Shown piece after piece: positions 1 through 6,035 of a stretch of DNA of 6,875 nucleotides. The notes under the pieces were generated by a model that was given only the letters and a program-made list of their open reading frames with translations, was not told the origin of the DNA and searched no databases. Position numbers and translations under genes: made by a program. The DNA lies in the NCBI GenBank assembly GCA_900556365.1, contig USOG01000078.1:1-6875 (forward strand), given 5' to 3'. Position 1 is the first letter of the stretch; each line of letters starts with the position of its first letter. Origin of the DNA: an uncultured Collinsella sp. GTDB taxonomy: Bacteria > Actinomycetota > Coriobacteriia > Coriobacteriales > Coriobacteriaceae.

Positions 1-902
1 GCCCACATGCCGACGCGCTTGTTGTCAAAGCGCACCGTGGTCAGGCGACGGTCGGGCACGATATCGCCCAGGCTGTCATCAACACCCACCACGCTCACGT
101 CCTCGGGCACGCGCCTTCCGCACGACTCGAGCCCGCGAATGCAGCCGTAGGCCATGGCATCGTTGGAAGCATAAATGGCCGTACAGGTCGGATCGTCCGC
201 CAGAGCCTGACCGGCAGCATACCCGCTTTGTGCCGTCCAATCGCCACGAACGAGTCGCGGTGGCTCAATACCATGCGCGCGCAATGTCTCGCGCCAGCCT
301 TCCTCGCGCTGCATGCCCGAAAGCGAGCGCTCGGGGCATGAGATAAAGTGCACGGTCTTGTGCCCCTGCTCCAGCAAGTACTCGACCACCTGGCGCGAGC
401 AATCGAACTGGTCGTTATCGACCGTTGAACAGAGTGGGTGCTCCAGCATGGTAACGAGCACCGTCTGCATGCCAGGTAGTGGCTCGAAGGTGCCAAAGTC
501 CGCTGGCATGCGATTCATGATCACAACCATGCCATCCACCGGCAGTGCGCTCATGCGCGACGATGCGCTCTCGAGGGTATACGGATGCCCGTCTACTTTA
601 GTAAGGGTGATGGCGTAGCCGTGCTTATCGGCGGCGGCGGCAAAGCCCTCCATACGGTCGAGGTTGCCGGTACCGGTAATGTTGAACATGGCGACGCCGA
701 CCGTCTTGAACTTGCCGCGACGCAGCGACCGGCCGGCAAAATTGGGGCGATACCCCAGCTCGCGCATGGCGGCGCGCACGCGCTCCTTGGTCTCGGGGCG
801 CACGCTGGGCGAATCGTGCACCGTACGCGAGACTGTCTGCTCCGAGACGCCCGCGAGACGCGCCACGTCCTTAACGGAAACCGATTTTTTAACAGCGGCC
901 AT
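1..902 (-). CDS. LacI-family transcriptional regulator, first copy (partial, C-terminus outside window)
   Basis: This is a DNA-binding sugar-responsive repressor of the LacI/GalR family. About 300 residues are visible, reading from ATG at 902 leftwards off the window edge; the family is usually 330-345 residues, so roughly 40 C-terminal residues are missing. The helix-turn-helix lies at residues 9-28, with the family signature AGVSEQTVSR and recognition-helix residues E21, Q22 and R26. A hinge helix follows with PNFAGRSL (Leu60 equivalent to the minor-groove leucine). A periplasmic-binding-protein-like effector domain includes SNDAMAYG (N247-D248) and DVSVVGVDDS (D275-D276). The ATG is secure because a TAG stop lies in frame five codons upstream; the Shine-Dalgarno is weak (AGAAAGA). 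It is divergent from the PTS-lacG operon, so it probably represses that operon. It is clearly paralogous to the regulator at 4794-5822. The effector is unknown. Confidence 0.93.
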   Translation of the reverse strand, partial: MAAVKKSVSVKDVARLAGVSEQTVSRTVHDSPSVRPETKERVRAAMRELGYRPNFAGRSLRRGKFKTVGVAMFNITGTGNLDRMEGFAAAADKHGYAITLTKVDGHPYTLESASSRMSALPVDGMVVIMNRMPADFGTFEPLPGMQTVLVTMLEHPLCSTVDNDQFDCSRQVVEYLLEQGHKTVHFISCPERSLSGMQREEGWRETLRAHGIEPPRLVRGDWTAQSGYAAGQALADDPTCTAIYASNDAMAYGCIRGLESCGRRVPEDVSVVGVDDSLGDIVPDRRLTTVRFDNKRVGMW

Positions 903-1059
903 AGGTCGATCTTTCTATGTCAACGATGCCATCGCGGACATCCCAACAGACAAAATGAACGCCTCCAAGTATATCCAACGCCTCCCCCACCATACGCTTA
1001 CCACCCAAAACCTACCGTTCACCGACATTTTTGCTTCCCCGAAAGGCTTTTGTCGCCCA

Positions 1060-1077
1060 AATGTTAACGTTGCCATT
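1060..1077. promoter_or_regulatory. LacI-type operator P (left copy)
   Basis: The 18-mer AATGTTAACGTTGCCATT is an imperfect palindrome of the form AATGnnAACGTTnnCATT with the central CpG typical of LacI-family operators. It recurs in inverted orientation at 1179-1196 with one mismatch in 18, and the match extends to 27 bp (1055-1081 against 1175-1201, three mismatches). Related sites with the same left half lie in the intergenic region of the second regulator. Binding by the adjacent LacI protein is inferred from position and from the family's operator style. Confidence 0.72.
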
Positions 1078-1105
1078 GTGCAAACACAGAGCCACCGGGC
1101 GGCTC

Positions 1106-1121
1106 AAACGTTTACGCGTAA
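1106..1121. promoter_or_regulatory. Two overlapping short palindromes of unknown role
   Basis: A perfect 8-bp palindrome AAACGTTT (1106-1113) overlaps a perfect 10-bp palindrome TTACGCGTAA (1112-1121). They lie midway between the two operators. Both have CpG-centred cores like LacI-family half-site junctions, but neither matches the operator consensus seen elsewhere in the window. They may bind another regulator or be chance. Confidence 0.25.
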
Positions 1122-1178
1122 GGAATCGACGGTTCGCAGGCACAGGAACCACCGGTTCGCGTCTTTTTTGTGTCGCAA

Positions 1179-1196
1179 AATGGCAACGTCAACATT
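1179..1196. promoter_or_regulatory. LacI-type operator Q (right copy, inverted)
   Basis: The sequence AATGGCAACGTCAACATT is, on the other strand, AATGTTGACGTTGCCATT, differing from operator P at one base. Its centre is 119 bp from that of P and 71 bp from the permease start codon. It abuts the candidate -35 box of the permease, so binding here would be expected to block transcription. A repression loop between P and Q is possible. Confidence 0.72.
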
Positions 1197-1224
1197 TTGG
1201 CAACCGAACGCCAAAAGCTACCTT
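1197..1224 (+). promoter_or_regulatory. Weak candidate promoter for PTS-lacG operon
   Basis: TTGGCA (1197-1202) matches the -35 consensus at five of six bases. TACCTT (1219-1224), 16 bp downstream, matches the -10 consensus at only three of six. It would start transcription near 1231, leaving a short leader before the ribosome binding site. A 7-bp inverted repeat, TTTTGGC/GCCAAAA (1195-1201 and 1210-1216), lies across it. The poor -10 keeps this tentative. Confidence 0.25.
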
Positions 1225-1246
1225 CGTTGCTAACCCACCGACTCTT

Positions 1247-1251
1247 AGGAG
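1247..1251 (+). promoter_or_regulatory. Ribosome binding site of PTS permease
   Basis: AGGAG sits six bases upstream of the ATG at 1258, a near-ideal Shine-Dalgarno spacing that supports this start codon. Confidence 0.75.
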
Positions 1252-1257
1252 CATTGC

Positions 1258-3024
1258 ATGGAGCAACTCATCGCCATCATCGAAAAAGGTCAGCCCTTTT
1301 TCAACGCGATCGCCCGCAACAAGTACCTCAAGGCGATCCGCGACGGTTTTATCTCCGTCATCCCCATCATCATCTTCTCGTCCATCTTCTGCCTGGTAGC
1401 CTCGGTCCCCAACATCTGGGGTTTCTACTGGCCCGATGACATCAACAACGCCCTGTGGAAGTGCTACAACTACTCCATGGGCATCCTGGCCATCGCCTGC
1501 GCCGCCACCACTGCCAAGCACTTCGCCGACGCCCAGAACCGCGATCTGCCCAAGAACAACCAGATCAACTTTATCTCGTGCATGTGCGCAGCCATCATCG
1601 GCTTCTTGCTCCTTTCGAGCGACACGATCGCCACAGACGCCGCCAGCGGCTTCGGCACCACCTATCTTGGTTCCAAGGGCCTGTTGACCGCCTTTATCGC
1701 TGCGTTTGCGACCGGCATCATCTACAAGTTCTTCATTAAGCGCAACATCACCGTCAAGATGCCCGAGCAGGTTCCGCCCAACATCTCGCAGACCTTTAAG
1801 GACATCATCCCCTTCTCCGTCTGCATCGCCGTCTTTTGGGTCTTTGACATCGTCTTCCGCGCTGCCTTTGGCTTCTGCTTTGCCCAGGGCGTCATCCAGG
1901 TGTTCCAGCCCCTGTTCACCGCTGCCGACGGCTACATCGGCCTCGCTGTGATCTACGGCGCTATGAGCCTCTTCTGGTTCGTCGGCGTCCACGGCCCCTC
2001 GATCGTCGAGCCCGCCATCGCCGCCGTCCTCGTTGCCAATATGACCGACAACCTGGCTGCGTTCCAGGCTGGCCAGCACGCTTCCGCTGTCCTGACCCAG
2101 GGTGCCCAGTACTTCGTCGTTTGCATGGGCGGCACCGGCGCCACGCTCGTCCTGGTCTTTATGTTCTGCTTCCTGGCCAAGTCTCAGGAGATGCGCGCCG
2201 TCGGTAAGGCCGCCATCGTCCCCGTGTGCTTTGCCGTCAACGAGCCGCTGCTGTTCGCCGCACCCATCGTGCTCAACCCCGTCTTCTTTGTCCCGTTTGT
2301 CTTTGCCCCGATCGCCAACATCTGGATCCTCAAGGTCTTTATCGACTTCTTGGGCATGAACGGCTTTATGTACACCCTGCCCTGGACCGTCCCCGGCCCC
2401 ATCGGCACCATCATGGGCCTGGGCTTCCAGCCGCTCGCCTTTGTGATGCTCGCCCTTATCCTGGTCGTCGACTTCGTTCTGTACTACCCGTTCTTCCGTG
2501 CCTATGACGCCCAGAAGTGCGCCGAGGAGGCCGAGATCTCCCAGGAGGAGCTCGCCGCCAAGAACGCCGAGAAGGCCGCCAAGCTCAACGATGCCTTCCA
2601 GGGCAAGGCTGACGCCAAGAGCGTTGCCGCCGGCGCTGCTGCCGGAGCCGTGAAGGCCGACGCCCCCGCCGCTGTCGCCACTGAGGCAACGACCGCCAGC
2701 GACCTCAACGGCAAGCGCGTACTCGTGCTCTGCCAGGGTGGCGGTACCTCGGGCCTGCTCGCCAACGCGCTGGCCAAGGCCGCCAAGGAGCGCGACATCA
2801 ATCTTGAGACCGCTGCCGAGGCCTATGGCAACCACGTGGACATGCTCCCCGACTTCGATCTGGTCGTCCTGGCCCCGCAGGCCGCAAGCTACCTGGCCGA
2901 CCTGCAGAAGGACTGCGAGCGCGTGGGCAACAAGTGCGTCGCCTGCCGCGGTAAGCAGTACATCGAGCTTTCCCAGAACGGCGATAAGTCTCTCGCCTTC
3001 GTAAGCGAGCAACTTTCGAAGTAA
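1258..3024 (+). CDS. lacE: Lactose/cellobiose-class PTS permease, fused EIICB
   Basis: This 588-residue membrane protein should transport a beta-galactoside or related disaccharide and phosphorylate it at C6 using phosphoenolpyruvate-derived phosphate. Residues 1-420 are the EIIC channel, with about ten hydrophobic segments (for example 27-50, 72-88, 104-122, 183-205, 227-243 and 390-413). Conserved signatures are GVHG with H245 and NEPLLFAAPIVLNP with E329, corresponding to the substrate-binding His and Glu of the Lac/Chb EIIC family. An Ala/Lys/Glu-rich linker spans roughly 421-484. The EIIB domain spans 486-588 and carries the phosphorylated cysteine C492 in VLCQGGGTSGLLANAL, the pattern of LacE-type EIIB. 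The fusion order and length (staphylococcal LacE is about 570 residues) fit LacE, with a longer linker. It is cotranscribed with the downstream lacG-type gene. No EIIA is encoded nearby, so phosphate must come from a partner elsewhere. The substrate is inferred from the neighbour. Confidence 0.92.
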   Translation: MEQLIAIIEKGQPFFNAIARNKYLKAIRDGFISVIPIIIFSSIFCLVASVPNIWGFYWPDDINNALWKCYNYSMGILAIACAATTAKHFADAQNRDLPKNNQINFISCMCAAIIGFLLLSSDTIATDAASGFGTTYLGSKGLLTAFIAAFATGIIYKFFIKRNITVKMPEQVPPNISQTFKDIIPFSVCIAVFWVFDIVFRAAFGFCFAQGVIQVFQPLFTAADGYIGLAVIYGAMSLFWFVGVHGPSIVEPAIAAVLVANMTDNLAAFQAGQHASAVLTQGAQYFVVCMGGTGATLVLVFMFCFLAKSQEMRAVGKAAIVPVCFAVNEPLLFAAPIVLNPVFFVPFVFAPIANIWILKVFIDFLGMNGFMYTLPWTVPGPIGTIMGLGFQPLAFVMLALILVVDFVLYYPFFRAYDAQKCAEEAEISQEELAAKNAEKAAKLNDAFQGKADAKSVAAGAAAGAVKADAPAAVATEATTASDLNGKRVLVLCQGGGTSGLLANALAKAAKERDINLETAAEAYGNHVDMLPDFDLVVLAPQAASYLADLQKDCERVGNKCVACRGKQYIELSQNGDKSLAFVSEQLSK

Positions 3025-3035
3025 GTAACGCCCAA

Positions 3036-3065
3036 GGCCAGCCGACCATCCACAGCCGGCTGGCC
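3036..3065 (+). other. Intercistronic GC-rich hairpin between permease and lacG
   Basis: GGCCAGCCG (3036-3044) pairs perfectly with CGGCTGGCC (3057-3065) around a 12-nt loop, in the 66-bp gap between the two cistrons. No T-tract follows (CTTCGATTTAG), so it is not a normal intrinsic terminator. It could be an mRNA-stabilising or processing hairpin, or a partial attenuator that alters the permease to hydrolase ratio. That role is inferred; the hairpin itself is seen directly. Confidence 0.55.
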
Positions 3066-3090
3066 CTTCGATTTAGACGATTGGATCATC

Positions 3091-4530
3091 ATGTCCGTTA
3101 ACCCTGCTAGCGTCACCAACCCGCCTGCGCAGTTTCCCGAGGACTTTGTCTTTGGCGGCGCTACCGCTGCTTACCAGGTAGAGGGCGAGACCCGCACCCA
3201 CGGTAAGGGCAAAGTCGCCTGGGACGACTTCTTGGAGGCCCAGGGGCGCTTTTCCCCCGATCCCGCTTCGGACTTCTACAACCAGTACCCCGTCGACCTG
3301 GAGCTGTGCGAGGAGTTCGGCATCAACGGCATTCGCCTCTCCATTGCCTGGAGCCGCATCTTCCCCAACGGCACCGGCGAGATCAACCCCGAGGGCGTGC
3401 AGTTCTACCACGATCTCTTCGCCGAGTGCCACAAGCACCACGTTGAGCCGTTTGTCACGCTGCATCACTTCGACACGCCGCTTGCCCTCTTTGAGAAGGG
3501 CGACTTCCTCAACCGCGAGACCATCGATGCCTTTGTGGACTTTGCCACCTTCTGCTTTAAGGAGTACGCCGACCAGGTGACCTATTGGTTCACCTTTAAC
3601 GAGATTTGGGCCGATGCCTCCAACACCTACATCGAGGGCACCTTCCCCGGCGGCGTCAAGGCGCATCTGGCCGAGGCTTTCCAGTGCGAGCACAACATGA
3701 TGCTCGCCCACGCCAAGGCCGTGCTGGCCTTCCACAACGGCGGTTTTAAGGGCAAGATCGGCGTCATTCAGTCGTTGGAGTTCAAGTACCCGCTCAACGA
3801 GAACGACCCCGCCGACATCAAGGCCGCCAACAACGAGCACGTGCTGCAAAACCAGTTTTTGCTCGACGCCACCTTCCGCGGCGACTACGCGCCCGACACC
3901 CTCGAGTGCGCCAACCGCCTGGCTGCCGTCTCGGGCGGCACCATCGAGATCCTAGACGAGGATCTGGAAATCATGCGCGAGGCCGCGCTCTACAACGACT
4001 ACCTGGGCGTTAACAACTACCAGTGCCGTTTCTTGAAGGCTTACGACGGCGAGAACGACCTGCACCACAATGGTACGGGCGAGAAGGGCACCGGCCGCTG
4101 GCGCGTCAAGGGTATTGGCGAGCATGTGAACAAGCCTGGCATCCCCACCACCGACTGGGACTGGATCATCTATCCCGAGGGCCTGTTCGATCTGCTCGTC
4201 TACATTAAGCAGCGCTACCCCAACTACAAGCAGATCTTCATCACCGAAAACGGCATGGGCTACAAGGACCCCTACAAGGACGGTTTTGTGGACGACCAGC
4301 CGCGCATCGACTACATCGAGCAGCACCTGCGCTGGCTGCTCAAGGCCATGGAGGTGGGTGTCAACGTGGGCGGTTACTTCCTGTGGAGCCTGCAGGATCA
4401 GTTCTCCTGGACCAATGGCTACAACAAGCGTTATGGCTTCTTCTACGTTGACTTTGAAACCCAGAAGCGCACGCCCAAGGCAAGCGCATACTGGTATAAG
4501 CACGTGGCGCAGACCCGTCGTCTGGACTAG
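3091..4530 (+). CDS. lacG: 6-phospho-beta-galactosidase, GH1 family
   Basis: This 479-residue cytoplasmic enzyme should hydrolyse lactose 6-phosphate (the PTS product) to galactose 6-phosphate and glucose. It is a full-length GH1 barrel that closely resembles LacG of staphylococci and lactococci, in stretches such as FGGATAAYQ, LHHFDTP, TDWDWIIYPEGL and KRYGFFYVDFETQ. The catalytic acid/base is E171 in TFNE and the nucleophile is E386 in ITENGMGY. The phosphate-binding residues are S439, K446 and Y448 in SWTNGYNKRYG. W440 after the serine is the residue that marks 6-phospho-galactosidases against 6-phospho-glucosidases. The ATG gives about ten residues more than typical LacG before the conserved core. 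Its Shine-Dalgarno is weak (TTGGAT, about five bases upstream), so translation may depend partly on the upstream cistron. It lies 66 bp after the permease and is followed by a strong terminator. Confidence 0.94.
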   Translation: MSVNPASVTNPPAQFPEDFVFGGATAAYQVEGETRTHGKGKVAWDDFLEAQGRFSPDPASDFYNQYPVDLELCEEFGINGIRLSIAWSRIFPNGTGEINPEGVQFYHDLFAECHKHHVEPFVTLHHFDTPLALFEKGDFLNRETIDAFVDFATFCFKEYADQVTYWFTFNEIWADASNTYIEGTFPGGVKAHLAEAFQCEHNMMLAHAKAVLAFHNGGFKGKIGVIQSLEFKYPLNENDPADIKAANNEHVLQNQFLLDATFRGDYAPDTLECANRLAAVSGGTIEILDEDLEIMREAALYNDYLGVNNYQCRFLKAYDGENDLHHNGTGEKGTGRWRVKGIGEHVNKPGIPTTDWDWIIYPEGLFDLLVYIKQRYPNYKQIFITENGMGYKDPYKDGFVDDQPRIDYIEQHLRWLLKAMEVGVNVGGYFLWSLQDQFSWTNGYNKRYGFFYVDFETQKRTPKASAYWYKHVAQTRRLD

Positions 4531-4575
4531 TGGCTGGCGGGGTTGCCCGCTCACACAACCTGTCCCCATTTCTCA

Positions 4576-4620
4576 GCCGGGGGCGGCACGTCACACGGCG
4601 CGCCGCCCCCGGCCTTTTTT
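4576..4620 (+). terminator. Intrinsic terminator of the PTS-lacG operon
   Basis: A perfect 12-bp stem, GCCGGGGGCGGC (4576-4587) with GCCGCCCCCGGC (4602-4613), encloses a 14-nt loop and is followed by C and six T residues. It lies 46 bp past the lacG stop. There is no T-tract in the other orientation, so it serves the plus strand only. Confidence 0.93.
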
Positions 4621-4638
4621 GGGCAGACCGTACCGCAC

Positions 4639-4703
4639 GTTTGTCTCAATCTGTAACATCTAGCCGAGTTTTTCGGTCCTAACTGTTACAGATTAAGATG
4701 AAC
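4639..4703. repeat. Palindromic repeat unit 1 (65 bp)
   Basis: A 20-bp arm (4639-4658, GTTTGTCTCAATCTGTAACA) and its inverted partner (4684-4703) flank a 25-bp spacer. The inner 11 bp, AATCTGTAACA/TGTTACAGATT, are perfectly complementary. The spacer contains a small second hairpin, CCGA-GTTTT-TCGG (4664-4676). The unit recurs 80 bp further on with the same dimensions. It lies between convergent genes, downstream of a terminator, as REP/BIME-like or MITE-like elements often do. Its family is not one I can name. Confidence 0.8.
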
Positions 4704-4718
4704 GCGCGGGCCAGTTCC

Positions 4719-4783
4719 CTCAATCTAAATCTGTAACACGTAGCCCGCTTTTGACCGTCTACCTGTTACAGATCGAGACAAAC
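4719..4783. repeat. Palindromic repeat unit 2 (65 bp)
   Basis: This is a second copy of the preceding unit: arms at 4719-4738 and 4764-4783 around a 25-bp spacer (4739-4763). The inner 10 bp, ATCTGTAACA/TGTTACAGAT, are perfect. The spacer keeps TAGCC, a TTTT run and CTA at the same offsets as unit 1, though the rest has diverged. The outer arms of the two units (4638-4658 and 4764-4784) form a 21-bp inverted repeat with one mismatch, so the pair also reads as one 147-bp element with terminal inverted repeats. No clear target-site duplication flanks it. Its right end is 9 bp from the stop codon of the second regulator. Confidence 0.8.
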
Positions 4784-4793
4784 GGAGTAGGAC

Positions 4794-5822
4794 CTAACCC
4801 CGTATGTCCCTAACAGTCGAGCGTTCGACCAGCGTACTCGGCACATGAATCGCCTCGATAGACGAGCTCTCTCCAATCGCCGCCTCAAACGCAAGCTTAC
4901 CGACACCGCGCAAATCAAATCGCAGCGTCGTCAGCCGATTGTGAGGAACAAGTCCCTCGAGTGCGTCGTCGATACCAACCACGCTCACGTCGTCGGGCAC
5001 GGACAGGCCCGCATTCTCGAGCGCGGCGATAACGCCCAGCGCCATCTGGTCATTTGCCGCAAGCACGGCAGTCGGCGCCTGCGACCCGCCGGCAAGCACC
5101 TCGGCCGCAATCCGCTCGCCCATGGCGTACCCACTGTCCGCACTCCAATCGCCACGCAGCATCGGAGCGGCATCGACATGAGCACGACCCAGCGTATCGC
5201 GCCAACCGGCCTCACGAAAACGCGAGGAAATCGAGTTTTCCGGACCCGCCACAAACCGCATATTCGAGTGACCATGTTCCAGCAGATAATTGGTCAACAG
5301 CTCGCACGAACCATACTGGTCGGAGTCGATCGTCGTGCAGCGCGGATGCGCATACATGGACAGGATGACCGTTCGCACTCCCGGCTGGGGAACAAACTCC
5401 TCAAAATCGGGAGCCATGCGGTTCATGTTGAGAATCATGCCGTCGACGGGTCGCTCGACCATGCGGCGCGAGGCATCGGCAAGTGCATAGGGCTTGTCGC
5501 CGCCCATCTCGATCATAGTGACGGCAAAATCGTGCTCGCGCGCCGCTTGCATGATACCCTCGAGCGTCGCCAGGTTACCGACACGTGTGATGTTGTACAT
5601 GCACAGGCCAATAGAACGATACGACCCGCCGCGCAACGCCGCTCCAGCAAAATTGGGACGAAAGCCCAGCTCTTCCATGGCGGCCAGCACACGCTTGCGC
5701 GTCTTTTCCGTCACGTTAGGCATGCCGTTGACCACGCGAGACACAGTCTGGCGGCTCACGCCAGCGAGTGCCGCAACCTCTGCCGCGCTCGCCGAACGAC
5801 CATTCCTTGTCTGCTGAGCCAT
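4794..5822 (-). CDS. LacI-family transcriptional regulator, second copy
   Basis: This is a complete LacI/GalR-type repressor of 342 residues from ATG at 5822, close to the family's usual length. The helix-turn-helix lies around residues 12-31 (AGVSRQTVSR, recognition residues R24, Q25 and R29), followed by the hinge PNFAGAAL with Leu63. The effector domain contains ANDQMALG (N257-D258) and DVSVVGIDDA. It is paralogous to the regulator at 1-902 along its whole visible length (shared MNRM, GDW and RLTT blocks), but its first recognition residue is Arg instead of Glu. Alternative starts are GTG at 5831, with AGG five bases upstream, and ATG at 5879, which would add 19 residues. I chose 5822 because its N-terminal length matches the paralogue, although GGAAGG there is unusually close to the ATG. 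It is divergent from the second GH1 gene and probably represses both that gene and itself. Confidence 0.92.
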   Translation of the reverse strand: MAQQTRNGRSASAAEVAALAGVSRQTVSRVVNGMPNVTEKTRKRVLAAMEELGFRPNFAGAALRGGSYRSIGLCMYNITRVGNLATLEGIMQAAREHDFAVTMIEMGGDKPYALADASRRMVERPVDGMILNMNRMAPDFEEFVPQPGVRTVILSMYAHPRCTTIDSDQYGSCELLTNYLLEHGHSNMRFVAGPENSISSRFREAGWRDTLGRAHVDAAPMLRGDWSADSGYAMGERIAAEVLAGGSQAPTAVLAANDQMALGVIAALENAGLSVPDDVSVVGIDDALEGLVPHNRLTTLRFDLRGVGKLAFEAAIGESSSIEAIHVPSTLVERSTVRDIRG

Positions 5823-5881
5823 GCCTTCCACGCTAACCTGCTTCCCAACTATTCCCCGCGCCCATGGCGCATCGTACATAC

Positions 5882-5899
5882 ATTGATAACGTGCTCATG
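5882..5899. promoter_or_regulatory. LacI-type operator A, at start of the second regulator's transcript
   Basis: ATTGATAACGTGCTCATG matches operators 6014-6031 and 6036-6053 at most positions, including an unbroken ACGTGCTCAT, and has the same CpG centre. It lies just downstream of the -10 box on the minus strand, at about +4 to +21 of the predicted transcript, which fits autorepression. Confidence 0.6.
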
Positions 5900-5909
5900 A
5901 TACCCGAGC

Positions 5910-5939
5910 CATATACCACAACATGAAAACTTCTGTCAA
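5910..5939 (-). promoter_or_regulatory. Promoter of the second LacI gene
   Basis: Read on the minus strand, a perfect -35 TTGACA (5939-5934) is followed after 18 bp by TATATG (5915-5910). TATATG matches the -10 consensus at four of six and is preceded by TGG, an extended -10. Transcription would start near 5903, inside or next to operator A. Confidence 0.58.
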
Positions 5940-6013
5940 TCAAAACCGCTTACCGAACAAATACAACCGTTCGCGGCTGTTTGAAGTTGTTTTGTTTCTA
6001 TACATCCCAGCCG

Positions 6014-6031
6014 GATGTTAACGTGCTCATT
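6014..6031. promoter_or_regulatory. LacI-type operator B
   Basis: GATGTTAACGTGCTCATT has the form ATGnnAACGTGnnCAT with a central CpG. It is a direct repeat of the site at 6036-6053, 22 bp away centre to centre. Its left half equals that of operator P in the first control region, while its right half differs. Confidence 0.7.
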
Positions 6032-6035
6032 GTCA

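Larger units (their letters stand above)
903..1257. other. Divergent intergenic control region between first LacI gene and PTS operon
   Basis: These 355 bp contain no convincing gene. They hold two inverted LacI-type operators (1060-1077 and 1179-1196), a pair of overlapping small palindromes (1106-1121), a weak candidate promoter (1197-1224) and the permease ribosome binding site. The left part (903-1055) is C-rich on the plus strand and shows nothing I can name. A TATACT hexamer on the minus strand (968-973) could be a -10 box for the regulator, but no matching -35 is visible. Confidence 0.7.

Noticed and set aside
915..960. Possible leader peptide upstream of the first LacI gene (GGAGG followed by a short frame ending in TAG at the gene's own frame)
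   Set aside because: The best-spaced start after GGAGG would be ATT or TTG, and the encoded peptide shows no attenuator-like codon run, so support is too thin.
585..1067. Plus-strand open frames running from inside the first LacI gene into the intergenic region
   Set aside because: They overlap the antisense of a well supported coding region and continue through operators; no protein features.
1189..3012. Long minus-strand open frame of about 607 codons antisense to the permease
   Set aside because: It mirrors the codon bias of the permease in a high-GC genome. Its translation is a low-complexity Gly/Asp/Val/Glu-rich chain with no recognisable domain, while the plus strand encodes a clear EIICB.
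3073..3849. Minus-strand open frame opposite lacG
   Set aside because: Antisense shadow of a clear GH1 gene; the translation shows no family features.
4638..4784. CRISPR array
   Set aside because: Only two units are present, the repeats are inverted pairs rather than direct repeats, and the spacers resemble each other.
4845..5900. Plus-strand open frame of about 351 codons opposite the second LacI gene
   Set aside because: The minus strand encodes an unmistakable LacI protein. The opposite frame is rich in Arg and His with no domain pattern and lacks a convincing ribosome binding site.
5963..5980. Stem ACAACCG-TTCG-CGGCTGT as a regulatory RNA or operator
   Set aside because: Short, with one mismatch, not repeated elsewhere in the window and not matching the operator consensus; left as a note only.
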